Positions 23,551-35,196 of a DNA stretch of 64,000 nucleotides are shown here, piece by piece. A program made the position numbers and the translations under genes. A model generated the notes under the pieces. That model was not told the DNA's origin and ran no database searches. It saw only the letters and a list, made by a program, of their open reading frames with translations. The DNA is from Spinellus fusiger (lineage: Eukaryota; Mucoromycota; Mucoromycetes; Mucorales; Phycomycetaceae): NCBI GenBank assembly GCA_025094145.1, contig JALLLS010000022.1:186001-250000 (forward strand), in the 5' to 3' direction. Within the stretch, counting starts at the first letter, position 1. The number at the start of each line of letters is the position of its first letter.

Positions 23551-25010
23551 ATTTGCACTGAATCTGACATTACTGTGGTACTGGCTATTGGTGGTACATT
23601 TGGAGTCTTTCCCTAGAGCTGTACTTCATAGAAAGGTATACAGTATCATATAAGCTGTACATTATTAGGAAAGACATTATTAACCAAGGAGCATTGCTAA
23701 TAAGAAAAGAATCACTTTTATTGAAGACTCTAGGTGTAGATGATTTGAAATATTTTCTCTATTGAGTTTAATCATAAAAATACATCACTGCTTCTGATCT
23801 GTGCATTGATTGAAAAAGTAAGACGTAATAGAGACAGACCCGTCATTGTTATGTCTATTGTAGACCAGTTGTTGTTCTGTATGTATTTGGTTTATTAACT
23901 ATACTTCATACAATCGTGAGAAGAAGAGAAAAGAAAGAAAAAGTGGACTGAACTAACAAATATCCTAAATATGAGAATACAAGGTGGATAAAACAGAAAC
24001 AAAAGAACATCTTAGTCCTCTCTGTGGGGGAATAGTTCAAGAGCAGATCGAATACAAAGAAAAAGTATCTACGGAACTCATAATTATATTATTATTTACT
24101 TATTTATTTATTAATATATATTTTTTTTAAAAAAAAAGGGTCTTCCATGAAATACCCATTAAGCCACATCTCCTTCTATGGTAGTAAGGATTCTAAAAAC
24201 ATGCATGTCATTATTATCCCACCGCCATTAAGAAGTCAATGCAGCACCTCACTGAATATAACACCCGAGGCTGTTAGTATGGAGTTTGTAGCGGAAAAAG
24301 AGAAAGAAAAGAAAGAAAAGAAAAAGGAAAAAAAAAAATCAAACTAAAAGTTTTCTGGGAGCGCTTTGGTACTTTATCGTAGTGTTGATATGTCTGTCTA
24401 ACCCTTATACTTAGCTATGAGCCGCTTGTGTGGGATTGCTTCTTAACTTACAAGTCGCCTCTCTAGGACCTTTAAGTTCACTAGGCCATGCTTCTATCCC
24501 TAGCAACTAACAACGCAACATAATATAGATGTTTGCAAGTGTTACACTTGTCACTAATTTTATAGCCATAGTACTGATGTAACTTGTAATTTCAGATAAG
24601 AGGCTTGTTTCAGTCTTAGCTCCTAGCATTGGTGGCCTTATGAGAATATGAGAATGGACTGCATTGTTCATCTTTTTGTATCCTTACTGCATTGCTCATC
24701 ATAGAGACATTATAAAAAAAATCACTTTGTACGTCATTTGATTCTTTTTTTCAACGGTTTGCTTATGGATTAGGTATAACCTCGCTATTGAGTGAGAGAC
24801 AATGCACGGAGATAAATTCATATTTGCCTTTTGAAGACTGTCCCAGCATATTTCAACACCCGGCATAAATCATAAAAGGTTTTAAGAGTCTTTACAAGTC
24901 GACATTGTCTGTTCTTATCTTCCAAGTATCTTTGCCAATCCCTTTTTTTTGTTTTTGTTTTTTTGGTATTTCATTTGCATCACAAAGATTTTCTTTAAAG
25001 AGATATTCAA
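23551..25010. other. Intergenic stretch upstream of the amino-acid transporter
   Basis: No exon was recognised. It includes poly-A/poly-T runs (about 24118-24137) and a lysine/glutamate-coding purine tract at 24294-24340 that makes a spurious open frame. The last 100 bp before 25011 contain T-rich tracts typical of the 5' flank of genes in this window. Confidence 0.4.
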
Positions 25011-26447
25011 ATGGAAAAGGAGAAAGACAAAACCATCCGTCATCAAGAAAATGCCGTGTCTATTAATGAAGCAAAGTCTGAGGAAATTCAATTAGAGCAT
25101 GTACCAGAAAGCACAGGGTCTCCACTCAAGGCTCTTTGTATGCTACTCAAAGCCTTTGTTGGTACTGGTGTTGTGTTCTTGCCTGGTTCGTAAGTATTAT
25201 AAAGGAGACAAATGCATTGTGTTTACTAGACTCTCTTCTAGATTTGCATCTGGCGGTCTTGTCTTTTCTATCTGTCTCTTAATTTTTATTGCAGTTGTTT
25301 GTCTTTTGTCTTTTCATCTTCTTGTCATTGTTCAGCGTCAAGTAGGAGGCTCCTATGAAGATGTAGGCAATGCACTTTATGGACGCTGGCTTCGTTATAT
25401 TATTCTGTTCTTTGTATGCATTTCTCAAATGGGATTTGTGTCTTCGTACATGATTTTTATATCTGAGAATGTTGGCATTGTCATTGATACCCTCACCTCT
25501 TGTCATGCCCCCTTCCAGAGCCACTATCTTATCTGGATATTCCTTCTAGTGATCATCCCGCTAACCTGGCTTCGTAAGCTCGCTCGTTTCTCCTGGCTTG
25601 CTGTCTTGGCAGATCTGTTTATTCTCTTTGGTATTCTCTGTATTCTCTACATGTGCTCCGATCAGATTGCTCGTCATGGCCCTGGACCCAATATCATCCT
25701 CCTAAACACAAATGATTTTGCATTGATGATAGGCACTGCAGTCTTTTCTTATGAAGGTATCGGCATGGGTATGTGTTGGATCTAGACTATATATCACTCT
25801 CCACAGAATGCTCATAGAATGTGTTTCTAGTTGTTCCCATTGTTGAAGGCATGAAAGAGCCCAAAAAGTTCCCTATTGTGTTGAATGTTGGCATCCTTAT
25901 TGCCACTGTGATTTTTGTTACTATTGGTACTATTGGTTATATTGCTTTTGGTGAAGGAACAAAAGCAAGTGTTGTAGCCAATCTTCCACAAACACCACTC
26001 TCAATAGCAGTTCAACTCGTCTATGCGTGTGCAATGATCTTGACATGTCCCTTTATGCTCTACCCTGCCATTAGAATTGTTGAACAAGGCATCTTTGGCA
26101 CCAGAAGTGGAAGAGAACATACAAAGTGGAAATGGCTCAAGAGTATGTCCCGATCAGGCGTTGCCCTTATCTGTGGAGTTATCAGCTTTGCAGTTGGGTC
26201 TGACGGTCTGAGTAAATTTGTTGCGCTTGTTGGTTCTGTAGCATGCATGCCACTCTGTTTTATATTCCCAGCCATGTTCCACTACAAGATGACAACGGGT
26301 GTTCTACGTAAAAGTGGTGATGTTGTGCTTGGATTGTTTGGTATAGGTATTATGATTTATACCATGTATATCAATATCAACTCCTGGGTGCATCCTGTTT
26401 TCTCTGCCCTCCCTGCTTCAGTATGTGGAGTTCGGGAGTCATTGTGA
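25011..26447 (+). CDS. Vacuolar amino-acid transporter, AVT3/SLC36-like
   Basis: Three exons (25011-25189, 25242-25768, 25831-26447) join in frame to 440 residues. The family is Aa_trans (AAAP), with about eleven hydrophobic segments. The first core helix begins ALCMLLKAFVGTGVVFLPGS, the canonical G-x-G-x-x-x-LP signature, and the splice S|FASGG joins helix 1 to helix 2. YEGIGM|VVPIVEGMKEPKKFP is split by intron 2 and is the most conserved part of the AVT3/AVT4 subgroup; FGEGTKASV follows. Such proteins export neutral amino acids from the vacuole (known for yeast Avt3/Avt4). The N-terminal tail (about 40 residues) is charged and cytosolic. It is convergent with PEX13. Confidence 0.88.
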
Positions 26448-26895
26448 AGATCGTTGATCGATATCACTTGTACATCTTTTTATTATACATAAAACATTCT
26501 CATCATCTCCATGAGTATTAATGTTTATATTTGTACTTGCATGTGGATAAGCCAATATATATGTATTCTAATGGTCACTATGTATTCTATCTAATTCATG
26601 TATGTCTTTTATCACTCCACATCTCCATACTACTACCTCTCTTTTGTCTTTCAATATCACTGAAAATTGCCAGTGTTTTGAAGAAAATAAAGACATCAGA
26701 GTACTCGAATCAATAAATATGTATGTGTTCATAAGGTAAGGAGATGATCAAATTAAGCCCTGTTTCTACTTTTAAATTGGGTTTAATCATGAGTAAACAT
26801 TACATAATGTATGTTTCTTTATACACCTTGGATAAGTTTACTTTAATATAAGAGATCTGTACATATAATAATTTCATTGCTATTGAATTCAACAA
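26448..26895. other. Convergent spacer between transporter and PEX13
   Basis: Shared 3' region of two convergent genes. AT-rich, with AATAAA-like signals near 26688 and 26713; no gene. Confidence 0.4.
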
Positions 26896-28133
26896 CTAGT
26901 TTTTTGATAAAGAGTCGTAAAAAGTATCTGGGATAGACCCTATTCTTGTGGGTGGGGCCACGTAATTCTCTGGGAAAACACCAATAGATCCACTTTCTAG
27001 TTCTCCACACCACCACTGACTTGGTTCCCCCGTCATTGGGTCTACCCTTGAGTGAATGTAAACAGTATCTCCACGCTTAAAACTAATTCTGCTGGTGTTT
27101 CTGCTATAAAGTCATAAAGTGCATGTGTGATTTCCTGGGGCTGCTGTTGCATGCCAGAAGAGTGCTCTCTATTTTGAAGAAACATTTCTCTATCCTTTTG
27201 TATCTGTAGTCTTGACCGCTGAATGAGTTTATAGACCATGTACGGTAATGCAAATACTACTGCCATGAAGATAATGGTAGATCTGCGACGTTGTGAAGAC
27301 ACTGGCTGTCTGGTCTGGTCTTTAGATATCAGCTCTTTAGACATTTGTGCTTCTGGTGATTGTGGTTGTAACTCTTGGTTGATCTTCTGTTGATCTTCTG
27401 TTACTGTCGAATCAATTTCTGCAGTTCTTCCTGTTAATCTGTAGAAGAGTCTTTTGAGCCACCGAATGAGAGCATAAATACTGAAGATGCGTCCCAAATA
27501 ATGTTTAAGATGTCCAAACTGTTCAGCTACACCCACCATCGCCATAAAGCTAGAATGGGTTGCCATGAAGGTTGAGTCAAGCATTTGTGCAAATCCACCA
27601 AATGCACCCACTACTTGCTCAATCACATCGAATGTTGCGCGAGTTCCTGTCTCCATACTCTGCATTGGATTGAATTCACCAGGACCCCCTGGATTGCCAT
27701 ACATTCCTCCGCCATATCCCATTCGATTGTACGGTGAATAGCTACTGCCATACGAACCCATCCGATTGTAGGAAGAGTAGGAATTAATTCCACCATAACC
27801 ACTGCCATAGCCACTGCCATAGCCACTGCCAAATCTGTTGTAGGTACCATATCCGCTGTTTAAAGAGCTGCCTGTATTGTAACTAGTAGCACCTCCAAGC
27901 CCTAAGATTGATCAACTATAAGGGGTCTGGACCTAGCACTTTATCAAGATAGGCTTTCTACACTCACCTCCAAAACCCCCGGTAGTCCCTATCTCTGTGG
28001 TTCTGGAGGGCACAACAGGCGAAGAACTACTGTTACCGCCTATAGTAGAACCTACTGTACTGGGAGCTGTCTGTACTGATGTTGTAAGGGCAGTTGGGTT
28101 GTTGACCTCCCATGGCTTTGGTGGTGATGGCAT
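26896..28133 (-). CDS. PEX13: Peroxin 13 (PEX13), frameshifted in the SH3 domain
   Basis: Exon 1 (28133-27968) begins MPSPPKPWE, the Pex13 N-terminal signature, and joins at 27901 to a Gly/Tyr/Ser-rich region (SGYGSGYGSGYGG), the FG/YG-like stretch of peroxisomal docking proteins. Next come the Pex13_N membrane region (AFGGFAQMLDSTFMATHSSF) and a hydrophobic segment IIFMAVVFALPYMVYKLI. The C-terminal SH3 domain begins ALYDFIAETPAEL; the rest (SFKRGDTVYIHSRV, QWWCGELESGSIGVFPENYV) lies in another frame, as if one base were missing around 27083-27088. Taken as written, the protein ends early at 27042. Pex13 docks Pex5/Pex7-cargo at the peroxisome membrane, and its SH3 binds Pex14/Pex5. It is either an assembly base error or a real lesion. 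Confidence 0.85.
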
Positions 28134-28242
28134 GCTAATTGTTCCTTGTTAAAATGGCTATTCTTGCTACTATTATTTATTCATCACGTGAAGATAAGTT
28201 CATCTGTCTTTTAAATACCGGGTAAATGTGCATAGTAGTTTA

Positions 28243-29517
28243 CACACCCAAAGATTTTTCTGGCCTTTAAGCAGTGATATCTCCTTCTTTTTACGTAAAA
28301 GAAAAACGCTCCTTATATGGAACTGTGTTTTAAACCAAAAGGTTTGTGGATATCCAAATAATTGTTTCCTTTTGTGGATACCTCAATATCAAATTGTATT
28401 ATCAATAGAATATATTGTTTATGGATAAAATTGTTTATTGTAATAGTATAGCTACTGCCCAAGTGCATTCCTTCATAGCAATAGAATCTACAACCTAAAG
28501 GCCTTATGCTTTATCATTGGGAGATAGAAAACCATGCTCAGGAGTATAACCTAGACACCCTAGACACCTTAGACAGTATAGAAGGAAGAAGACCACCTGA
28601 GACTGACTTGAGAAAGAGTCTTAACCTATCTAATAACAGAAGTGTATTAGTAATAATTCAATCAAGAGAGATAATATGCTTACCTTGTACTTAATACTTG
28701 TCTTGAGAATAATAAGTCATATATCATCTATTAGAAGAAGATTCAGTACTATGCCTTGTGGATTACAATGAGCTCAAGCCCAGATAAAGACACTGCTTAC
28801 CTTTTTATCACTAGAATAGTCCTTGGTGGTGTCTATCACCTTCTATTGTATCTCTTTGTTAATAATAGCACATTGCCTTGCTCAGTTATGCTCATCTTGA
28901 AGAGTATTTGGGTGTTAATTTGTGTGTGCAGTGCGGGAAATAACAAGACCAAAGAATAGAAAATATTTTCATTCTGGTGAGGTATCACTTTAGCCTTTAC
29001 TTTCCTATAATTAAGTCAAAATTCATAAGTTAGATTTACAAGTCAAACAATTCACACTCTATTTGCCTTGAGCCTAAAGCTCAGTATTAGAAACAATACT
29101 TTGTAATCATTAAGTACTATTGTTAATAACAGCTACAATAAGATAATTGAGGTGATTATGAATATGGATTCAATGAATGTCTATACAGTTTTCAACACAA
29201 GTAAGTTTGGTTCTATTTTATGGACAATGATCACTAGAGTTAATTCTGTGAGTCCTACAATAATTTTTTAAGCAGTCATATTGCAAATACTGTGGGCTTA
29301 TGGATAGCACATGTTAAACATTAAATGCAGTGATTGAGTTGTAATGTCAGGTTTGCTTCTTCCTTTTATCCAACTGTATAGTGTTTAATTACACAGTCCA
29401 TAGTCAATGCTAAGACAGACAGACAGTGAAAAGGTTCTTTTCAAATACATTAGCCAACAAAACAAATAACATAATTTCATTGTTCATGTATTTACTTATA
29501 TATCCCAAAAATATTCT
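28243..29517 (+). repeat. R1 repeat, copy 3 (inverted relative to copies 1 and 2)
   Basis: The left end ACACACCCAAAGATTTTTCT and the right end (ATATATCCCAAAAATATTCT) are inverted relative to each other. The coding direction here is plus: a PWEI/WEIENHAQEY-type segment near 28515, SPDKDTAYLFITRIVLGGVY at 28772, TLPCSVMLIL at 28870, and a TIVNNSYNK-like segment near 29110. The same order occurs on the minus strand of the other two copies. Frameshifts interrupt it, so no full protein is given. Confidence 0.7.
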
Positions 29518-29519
29518 GT

Positions 29520-29912
29520 TGCTATGAGACAAGAGACACACAGGACCTCGTAAGGCTGGTTACTCATACGGAGATTGACAGAAAAGAGAAGGGTATGGAG
29601 TGACAGAAGGCAAACTAATGGCTGTAATAATAATGGCACCCTATGGGAATACAGAAAGAAAACAAGTCGAAAACAAGAAACAGTTAGCTGTCCAAGTCCT
29701 TAAAGCCTATCTTGTTTATACTTTAGGAATCTGCTCAGATCAAAGTCTATTTTATTAAAAATGTAGACAATTACACTTTTTATATTAGTTTGGCATTTCT
29801 TTTACTATGAATTTGATTATGAATTTGACTATTTTGCTATTCTCAATTAATAGCTATGGCTTTCATAGAACATCCAAGCAGACTGGGAAAGGTGGCTGCC
29901 CTATCCTACAGT
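29520..29912. mobile_element. Decayed relative of the 488-bp LTR
   Basis: The order of landmarks follows the LTR at 812-1299: GACAAGAGACACACAGGACC (for GAGAGACACGTTTGG), TATCTTGTTTATACTT, TCAGATCAAAGTCTATTTTATT and AGACTGGGAAAGGTGGCTGCC near the end. Divergence is much greater than between copies A and B, so this is an old insertion. It abuts the outer end of R1 copy 3, echoing the association of copy A with R1 copy 1. Confidence 0.5.
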
Positions 29913-30129
29913 GTGTATAATCTTGGTCCTGTATTTCAAGTCCATAGAATTCCAGAAAGTGATTTTATTGTAAAGGTTTCTCTCTTCCCTTGAAACATAC
30001 ATAGGACAAGAAAAAGGAATCCATCTATGAATTTACAGAGATGTTATTATCGTATAGCTTTGATCCTTATAGCTTAAAGAGATATATATAAAAGTAGCCC
30101 CAAAATCCATACTATGTAACTTTGCAAAA

Positions 30130-30360
30130 TATATCTTTTATTCTGCAATAAAGGGCACTAGGGTTATCAACAAGACCACTAGAGAGATAAATGTATAGAT
30201 ATTGGGTCTCTAGCAGGGACAACGAAATAGAGTATTGGATACAAAGACCAGTCTAGGGAAATCAAAGAGGGTACATGAACAGGGACACAACACACAATTT
30301 GAGCACAGTGAGTAACTAGGCAACTGTTCTTTAAGCAATTCTTTTCTTTCTAAAATGTTC
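30130..30360. repeat. Dispersed repeat R2, second copy
   Basis: Matches about 5750-5960 in the same orientation: GGGCACTAGGGTTATCAACA, TCTAGCAGG and AGTAACTAGGCAACTGTTC. Similarity fades on the right after the CTTTAAGCAA block. The open frame on the minus strand (30210-30476) is not conserved in the other copy. Confidence 0.5.
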
Positions 30361-30649
30361 TTGTAGTCTGCATTACTTTGGTAGTTCTGATTAAGCAAAT
30401 GACTTGTGAAAATTCGATTTGTTATCTTCTGCTTGGATATTAATACCTGCCAACCACACTGTCTGTTGTTCTTCATAACTTCTACCCTCTTTAACTTGTT
30501 TGCCTTTGTCTGGCATATAAATCAACAGCTGTGATCTGGTGAGTGTTTGTGTATGTTTATTATGTCTGACATGTTAGTCAGTTTCTATTGTATATTATTT
30601 TACTATAATTGTGTTGGTTTTCCAAGAATTTTATATCAATCATTGAAAA

Positions 30650-30970
30650 AAGAGACAAAAAGATAGATATCTTCTTATGGTTGATGTTGATAAATTTCGA
30701 AAATCGAGAGTAAACATGATTGACCTCTCACTCAATATGAAGAGCTCTTCTAACAGCTATTTTGTTTTATTTTTTATTTCCAAGATCTGCCACACTTATA
30801 ACACAAATATCCTCACTGAGGTATTAGTGAATTTCAACAGTATCCACGCTTGCCAAAGTTGTGGAAATGTTTGGAACAGAGATGTGAATGCATCAAAGAA
30901 TATCTATACAATTGCAGAAGAAGGATTAAATGGTCGCCACCGACCAGCTCCATTCTGTAGAAAAGAATAG
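30650..30970 (+). pseudogene. Fanzor (eukaryotic TnpB-like) C-terminal relic
   Basis: The frame 30677-30970 begins VDVDKFRKSRV, which corresponds to the VDEFRTS-type segment before the zinc ribbon of Fanzor/TnpB proteins. It then has ICHTYN and, at about 30845, ACQSCGNVWNRDVNASKNI, that is, a Cys-x2-Cys pair followed by the RuvC-III motif with its catalytic Asp (NRD), and ends NGRHRPAPF. Only the last ~95 residues remain: the N-terminal and RuvC-I/II parts are absent and an insertion disturbs the first Cys pair. In TnpB and Fanzor proteins, RuvC plus zinc ribbon cleave DNA guided by an omega-RNA; this copy cannot. Possible guide-RNA sequence was not identified at this site. Confidence 0.7.
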
Positions 30971-33030
30971 ATATTCTTTGATGCATTCATATTATATATC
31001 GCCACATCGAAAGTGGTTTCCTTCGGGATTCAGATATTTACAGGTAAATCTACATAATAATCTTTATTTAAAAACTAACATGAATACATAATTTATTTTT
31101 GCTTTTCAAATCGATTTGTCATTTCTTAAACAATTGTAGTTTGACTATTTCCTTTTATATCCTAAAGATCTCCTGGTGTGTACATGCTGTGTTATTAATA
31201 AAATATTAAGTACACATTTTTGATCTGGATAAACCCACTGAATTGACTCCGAAAAAAAGATACACTGTTAGCATAAGTGAACCGATAATTTTCAAACTTG
31301 CTGGAGATCGGATTGTCTTGGCATTTTATAAATATGAGAATGAATACAATATAAGAAAATGGCATATCAATCGGCTACTTTCTATACCAGATGTTTCTTA
31401 CATGCATGATCATGAGAAGACCAAAAAATGCACTTTTTCAGATAATTCTATCATCAACATCGTAATTAGTAGCTAAATATATCAATAAACAGAGTTGATT
31501 TTTTTAAATAATAATAATACACTATTTGAGATGATCAATTGCTTTCCTCAAAAATGGATTAATAAAGCTAGATGTTATCTTGTACTTTTCAGACAAATAT
31601 GATCACAAAATAAGTGTTTCTGTTTACTAATGTCGCTTGTATATAACTTATACAATGTTATAGTGTTATAAACACTATCTTATTCTTTTTACATCAAAGT
31701 GTATATATTTTAAGATTGTTTTATTTTGCAACTCAAGTATCTAATATTTACCATTCTTTCGTATCTGTAATAATGATCTATTGAACTAATGAATATTTCT
31801 GGCATGTATATTTTATTTTTATATATGAATATAAAAATAAAACATTTTATAATCTTTATGACATTTCAGGGAAAGAAAGACATCTTTTAACCACTTAAAT
31901 CCTTTAAAAACTAATAATCCCGAATAAATCCAGATGTTTCGCATTGTATGGCTTGAGTTGAATCTGCGGACCCTTTTGACAGAAATCTAGTGGTAAATCG
32001 AATGATACTTTCTATCCAATAACTTTAGAATACTTGATTCATTTTTGTTTTGATGGAAAAAGAATTGGTGGAAAGGGCGCTTTATAAAGAATTAAAATAA
32101 AGGCATAAAGATTGAAGTGTTTGAATATTTTCTATCTCCTCGCTTAGTGCAACAGTGGTAATAGTTTTTTCCTATTCTTTTGAGCTTTCAATATAGGCTA
32201 ATTCGCTTCATACTATTCTATTTTGTTTTTAATAAGTATAATTTACTAAGTACTCTTTTTTTTTCTTTTTTTCTTTTTTTTTTAAAAAAAACAACCATAA
32301 ATGGGTTATAATAATGCAACCTAAAAATATATAGTTTACATTGACCATGGACTATTTCTGTCAATTAAAAATGTTCGTTAACTAATATATTTAAACCATC
32401 TAAATATTTTACTTTCATTCTTAAAACAAACAAACAAGCAATGTGGTGGTTTTCATCAGGGTTTATACATGCAAACAGTCCTTGGAGAGTTACTTAAAGG
32501 AAGGGCTATGTTGTATGTCAGGTAGTTTATAGATATCACTCAATAGGATTGCCTTAAAGTGACATAAAAAAGACTTTGTTCCAATAGAAAGAAATTATAA
32601 CAACAACAACATGTACCAAAATTTAATGGTTCATTTTAATGTCCAGAAACATGTCCATACGATAGTAAATAGAAGTCTAGAGCTGAGTCCTAGTAAAGGT
32701 AGTGACGATTGATTGATGTTGAAAGTAGTGTATACTTTGTTGATAACAGATATACTGAAGTACCTAACCCCATGCCATTCATATTAAAAATAGTAAAGAG
32801 ACTAACACTTGTCAATTGAACGGCCCGAGTAACAAAACAAAATAGCTTTCTATTTTCACTCTTCGACGCATAACTTGCAATATCATGTTATGAGCGTCCT
32901 ACACAAATCTTACACAATACTAGAAATAGCATACTATTGTACATGTAGCATTTTATCTTTTATCTTTTTTTATTATTATTTTATACCAATATGATTTCTA
33001 ATTCAACACTAAAACTATAGGAAACCTTAC
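30971..33030. other. Long AT-rich stretch without recognised genes
   Basis: No family-level match was seen. The frame 31243-31476 (77 codons, KRYTVSISEPIIFKLAGDRI) has fairly normal composition but no start context or neighbours and was not called. Poly-T/A tracts occur around 32258-32290. The 3' part (about 32400-33030) would have to hold the missing exons of the orphan exon at 33031-33161, yet none was found. Confidence 0.4.
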
Positions 33031-33161
33031 CTATTTGACTTCTTTGAAGCTGACCCCAGATCACCTAATAGATCACTGTCTTTTAAAAGGATATTTCTTT
33101 TACGGCTTTCAAGAGGCCTACTTTTATGTGCCACCAACGGGGTTTTAAACGGATTATCCAT
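33031..33161 (-). CDS. Orphan first exon of an unidentified gene
   Basis: Starting at the ATG whose complement is at 33159-33161, the frame runs MDNPFKTPLVAHKSRPLESR and on through ILLKDSDLLGDLGSASKK to a good donor (AATAG|GTAAGG) at 33031/33030. Composition is protein-like (charged, no low complexity) and 131 nt leave phase 2. It is divergent from the 7TM-RGS gene, with 88 bp between the start codons, so the two may share a promoter. No following exon was recognised, so it may be a truncated gene or one with a long intron. Confidence 0.35.
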
Positions 33162-33249
33162 TCTTTAAATGAAAAAATAGAATAATTGACAGTTAGTCTT
33201 CAAAGAGTGTTATAGTGTTGTTCTTTTTTTTTTTAATTAATACTTTATC

Positions 33250-35196
33250 ATGATGCTCTCAGCGATATCAAAAATGCCAAAGTGCATTGATCCAATCATG
33301 GATATAGCTCCCTATCTGGACAGTCTCCAGGGAAGAGACCCCTATGTCTTTTGTCTTATTGTTAGAGACAAAATCACAGCTTGCCGGGTTTACTTTTGTA
33401 TGGCCATTATACTTGCGACATTCCTGATTATCACAACTACATTCTTTGTTTACTATATGCAGAAAAGACACGATGTATTTGTCGATCTCACCGTACTACA
33501 GATGAAAGAAGAACAAAAATCGCTCTCTCGTAAAGCAAAAAAAGCATCTATACGAAAAAGAAGTGTATTAATTACAGTACTTGGATCCTTTGGAAATTTT
33601 GTCTTTATTTCGTGTACCTTTGGATATCAGTCTTTCAGTAATATGGCTAACTGTGATATTCTATTATGGGGAGTATTGGTTGGATTTTATACTTGGATAT
33701 TTGCAGTTTGCGCACAGGCTCACAGACTACGCAGCCTTATTCGACTCAATGAACTACGTGCACGCTACATACGATACACCAACAAAGAAAGAAAGCAATT
33801 CGAGAATGAACCTGACTATAAATGGTTCAAAAAGCATAACAATCAAAAAGCCTATTCAAACATACCTCAAATCCTGTTCTATGTTGTTACATTACTTATC
33901 ATTGTTGGAACATGCACCACTGTCCAAGTAGTTTTTTACCAGAAATACAATCAGAAATGTTATTTGGAATGGGGAGTCTATATGTGCGTTGGTATTGCTG
34001 CCAGTTACCTTCTTGTAGTAGCTCCTTGCATTACATGGGCACTACGAGGATATCAAGACGCTCATGGTATCCGAAAAGAATTGATTGTTCAAACTATCAT
34101 AGGTGTGCCATGTATAGTAGTATATGTTATTTGGACTATTGTCTTCCATCCAGCCAATATGACAAGTCCTCTTTTAAACGAACGTACCTTTTCACCTGTC
34201 AATTGGATTGTGTTTCCAGCCTTTACATCACATTTCATCACTGTTGTTATTCCACTCTGTGTCTACCTGCGTAATCGAGCCCTCGATTCCATGTATTTAA
34301 ACACAAACACCCGTAGTGGTCCAAGAAAGTTTATTCTTTCATTCTTGAAACCTAAATGGGCAGAAGGGCATCATCCCAAGCATACCATTTCAGGAAAGCG
34401 ACTTACCATGTCTCCAGACTCACTTCAAATGTGTCTCCAAGACCCTCGACTCTTGGAAAGTTTAAGAGAGCTTTCTATTCAGGATTTTAGCGTTGAGAAT
34501 GTATTATTCTATGAACAGTATACAAGACTATGTAACTTAGTGAAAGACTGTCAATGCCAGAAACTACCTCCAATCAACTACCAAGTATCCGATCTTCTCA
34601 GGTCCAATGGTACAGGAGCCACATCTATCTCTGAAAAGGATGAAACCTTGGAAGAACAAGACATCACATACAATTACAAGCAACTTATCAAAAAGCCAAT
34701 TGAGCCTCATCTATGGACACTTTTCATTGAATTCTATCAAATCTACATTCATGACAGCGCACCTCTCCAAGTCAACCTAAGTTACAAGGCTCGTAAACTC
34801 ATCGACACTCTCTTTAAGAAGATGGAGGAGAAGGCCAGTACAAAAGATCACACTCTGTCTATCCGATGTGTTAGTAACTCTCTCATCGACGAAGAGTCCA
34901 GTGAAAAAAAGAAAGGATGGGATTTATCCTCTTCTTATGCTAATTTTAAAGAAGTCATTGACGTGGGAGTGATCAAAACCTGTAGAAACTCTATTCAAAA
35001 ACTTACCTCTAACCAGAATGATACACTTTTCGAACAAGGTGACCTTGAAACCATTGCTGAAAAATCCACACTCAAGACACAGATAGAAGATAATCTTTGC
35101 TTGGAAGCCTTTGAGATTGCACGAAAAGAAGTATTCTGGAATATTTTTGTTAGCGTTTATCCAAAACTTCTGTCTTCCTCAAAGAAACCAATCTAA
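33250..35196 (+). CDS. Seven-transmembrane receptor with C-terminal RGS domain
   Basis: A single exon of 648 codons. Seven hydrophobic segments are visible at about residues 52-72, 104-124, 135-158, 205-227, 241-265, 281-302 and 318-340 (for example AIILATFLIITTTFFVYYM and WIVFPAFTSHFITVVIPL). The C-terminal half has RGS-domain features: LRELSIQDFSVENVLFYEQY (about residues 405-424, the E-N-x-x-F-x-x-x pattern of RGS helices), PIEPHLWTLFIEFYQIYI, APLQVNLSYKAR, and a final CLEAFEIARKEVFWNIFVSVYP block. Such 7TM-RGS fusions, known from plants (AtRGS1) and from large fungal families, combine sensing with GTPase acceleration of G-alpha at the plasma membrane. The lack of introns contrasts with its multi-exon neighbours. 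ABHD12 follows 151 bp downstream on the same strand. Confidence 0.8.
   Translation: MMLSAISKMPKCIDPIMDIAPYLDSLQGRDPYVFCLIVRDKITACRVYFCMAIILATFLIITTTFFVYYMQKRHDVFVDLTVLQMKEEQKSLSRKAKKASIRKRSVLITVLGSFGNFVFISCTFGYQSFSNMANCDILLWGVLVGFYTWIFAVCAQAHRLRSLIRLNELRARYIRYTNKERKQFENEPDYKWFKKHNNQKAYSNIPQILFYVVTLLIIVGTCTTVQVVFYQKYNQKCYLEWGVYMCVGIAASYLLVVAPCITWALRGYQDAHGIRKELIVQTIIGVPCIVVYVIWTIVFHPANMTSPLLNERTFSPVNWIVFPAFTSHFITVVIPLCVYLRNRALDSMYLNTNTRSGPRKFILSFLKPKWAEGHHPKHTISGKRLTMSPDSLQMCLQDPRLLESLRELSIQDFSVENVLFYEQYTRLCNLVKDCQCQKLPPINYQVSDLLRSNGTGATSISEKDETLEEQDITYNYKQLIKKPIEPHLWTLFIEFYQIYIHDSAPLQVNLSYKARKLIDTLFKKMEEKASTKDHTLSIRCVSNSLIDEESSEKKKGWDLSSSYANFKEVIDVGVIKTCRNSIQKLTSNQNDTLFEQGDLETIAEKSTLKTQIEDNLCLEAFEIARKEVFWNIFVSVYPKLLSSSKKPI

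Noticed and set aside
24147..24347. 66-codon frame ending in Lys/Glu repeats
   Set aside because: Produced by a purine tract; no conservation or start context.
27070..27100. Programmed -1 frameshift in PEX13
   Set aside because: No X-XXY-YYZ slippery heptamer is present at the shift point (GAA TTA GTT TTA), and Pex13 is not known to use one.
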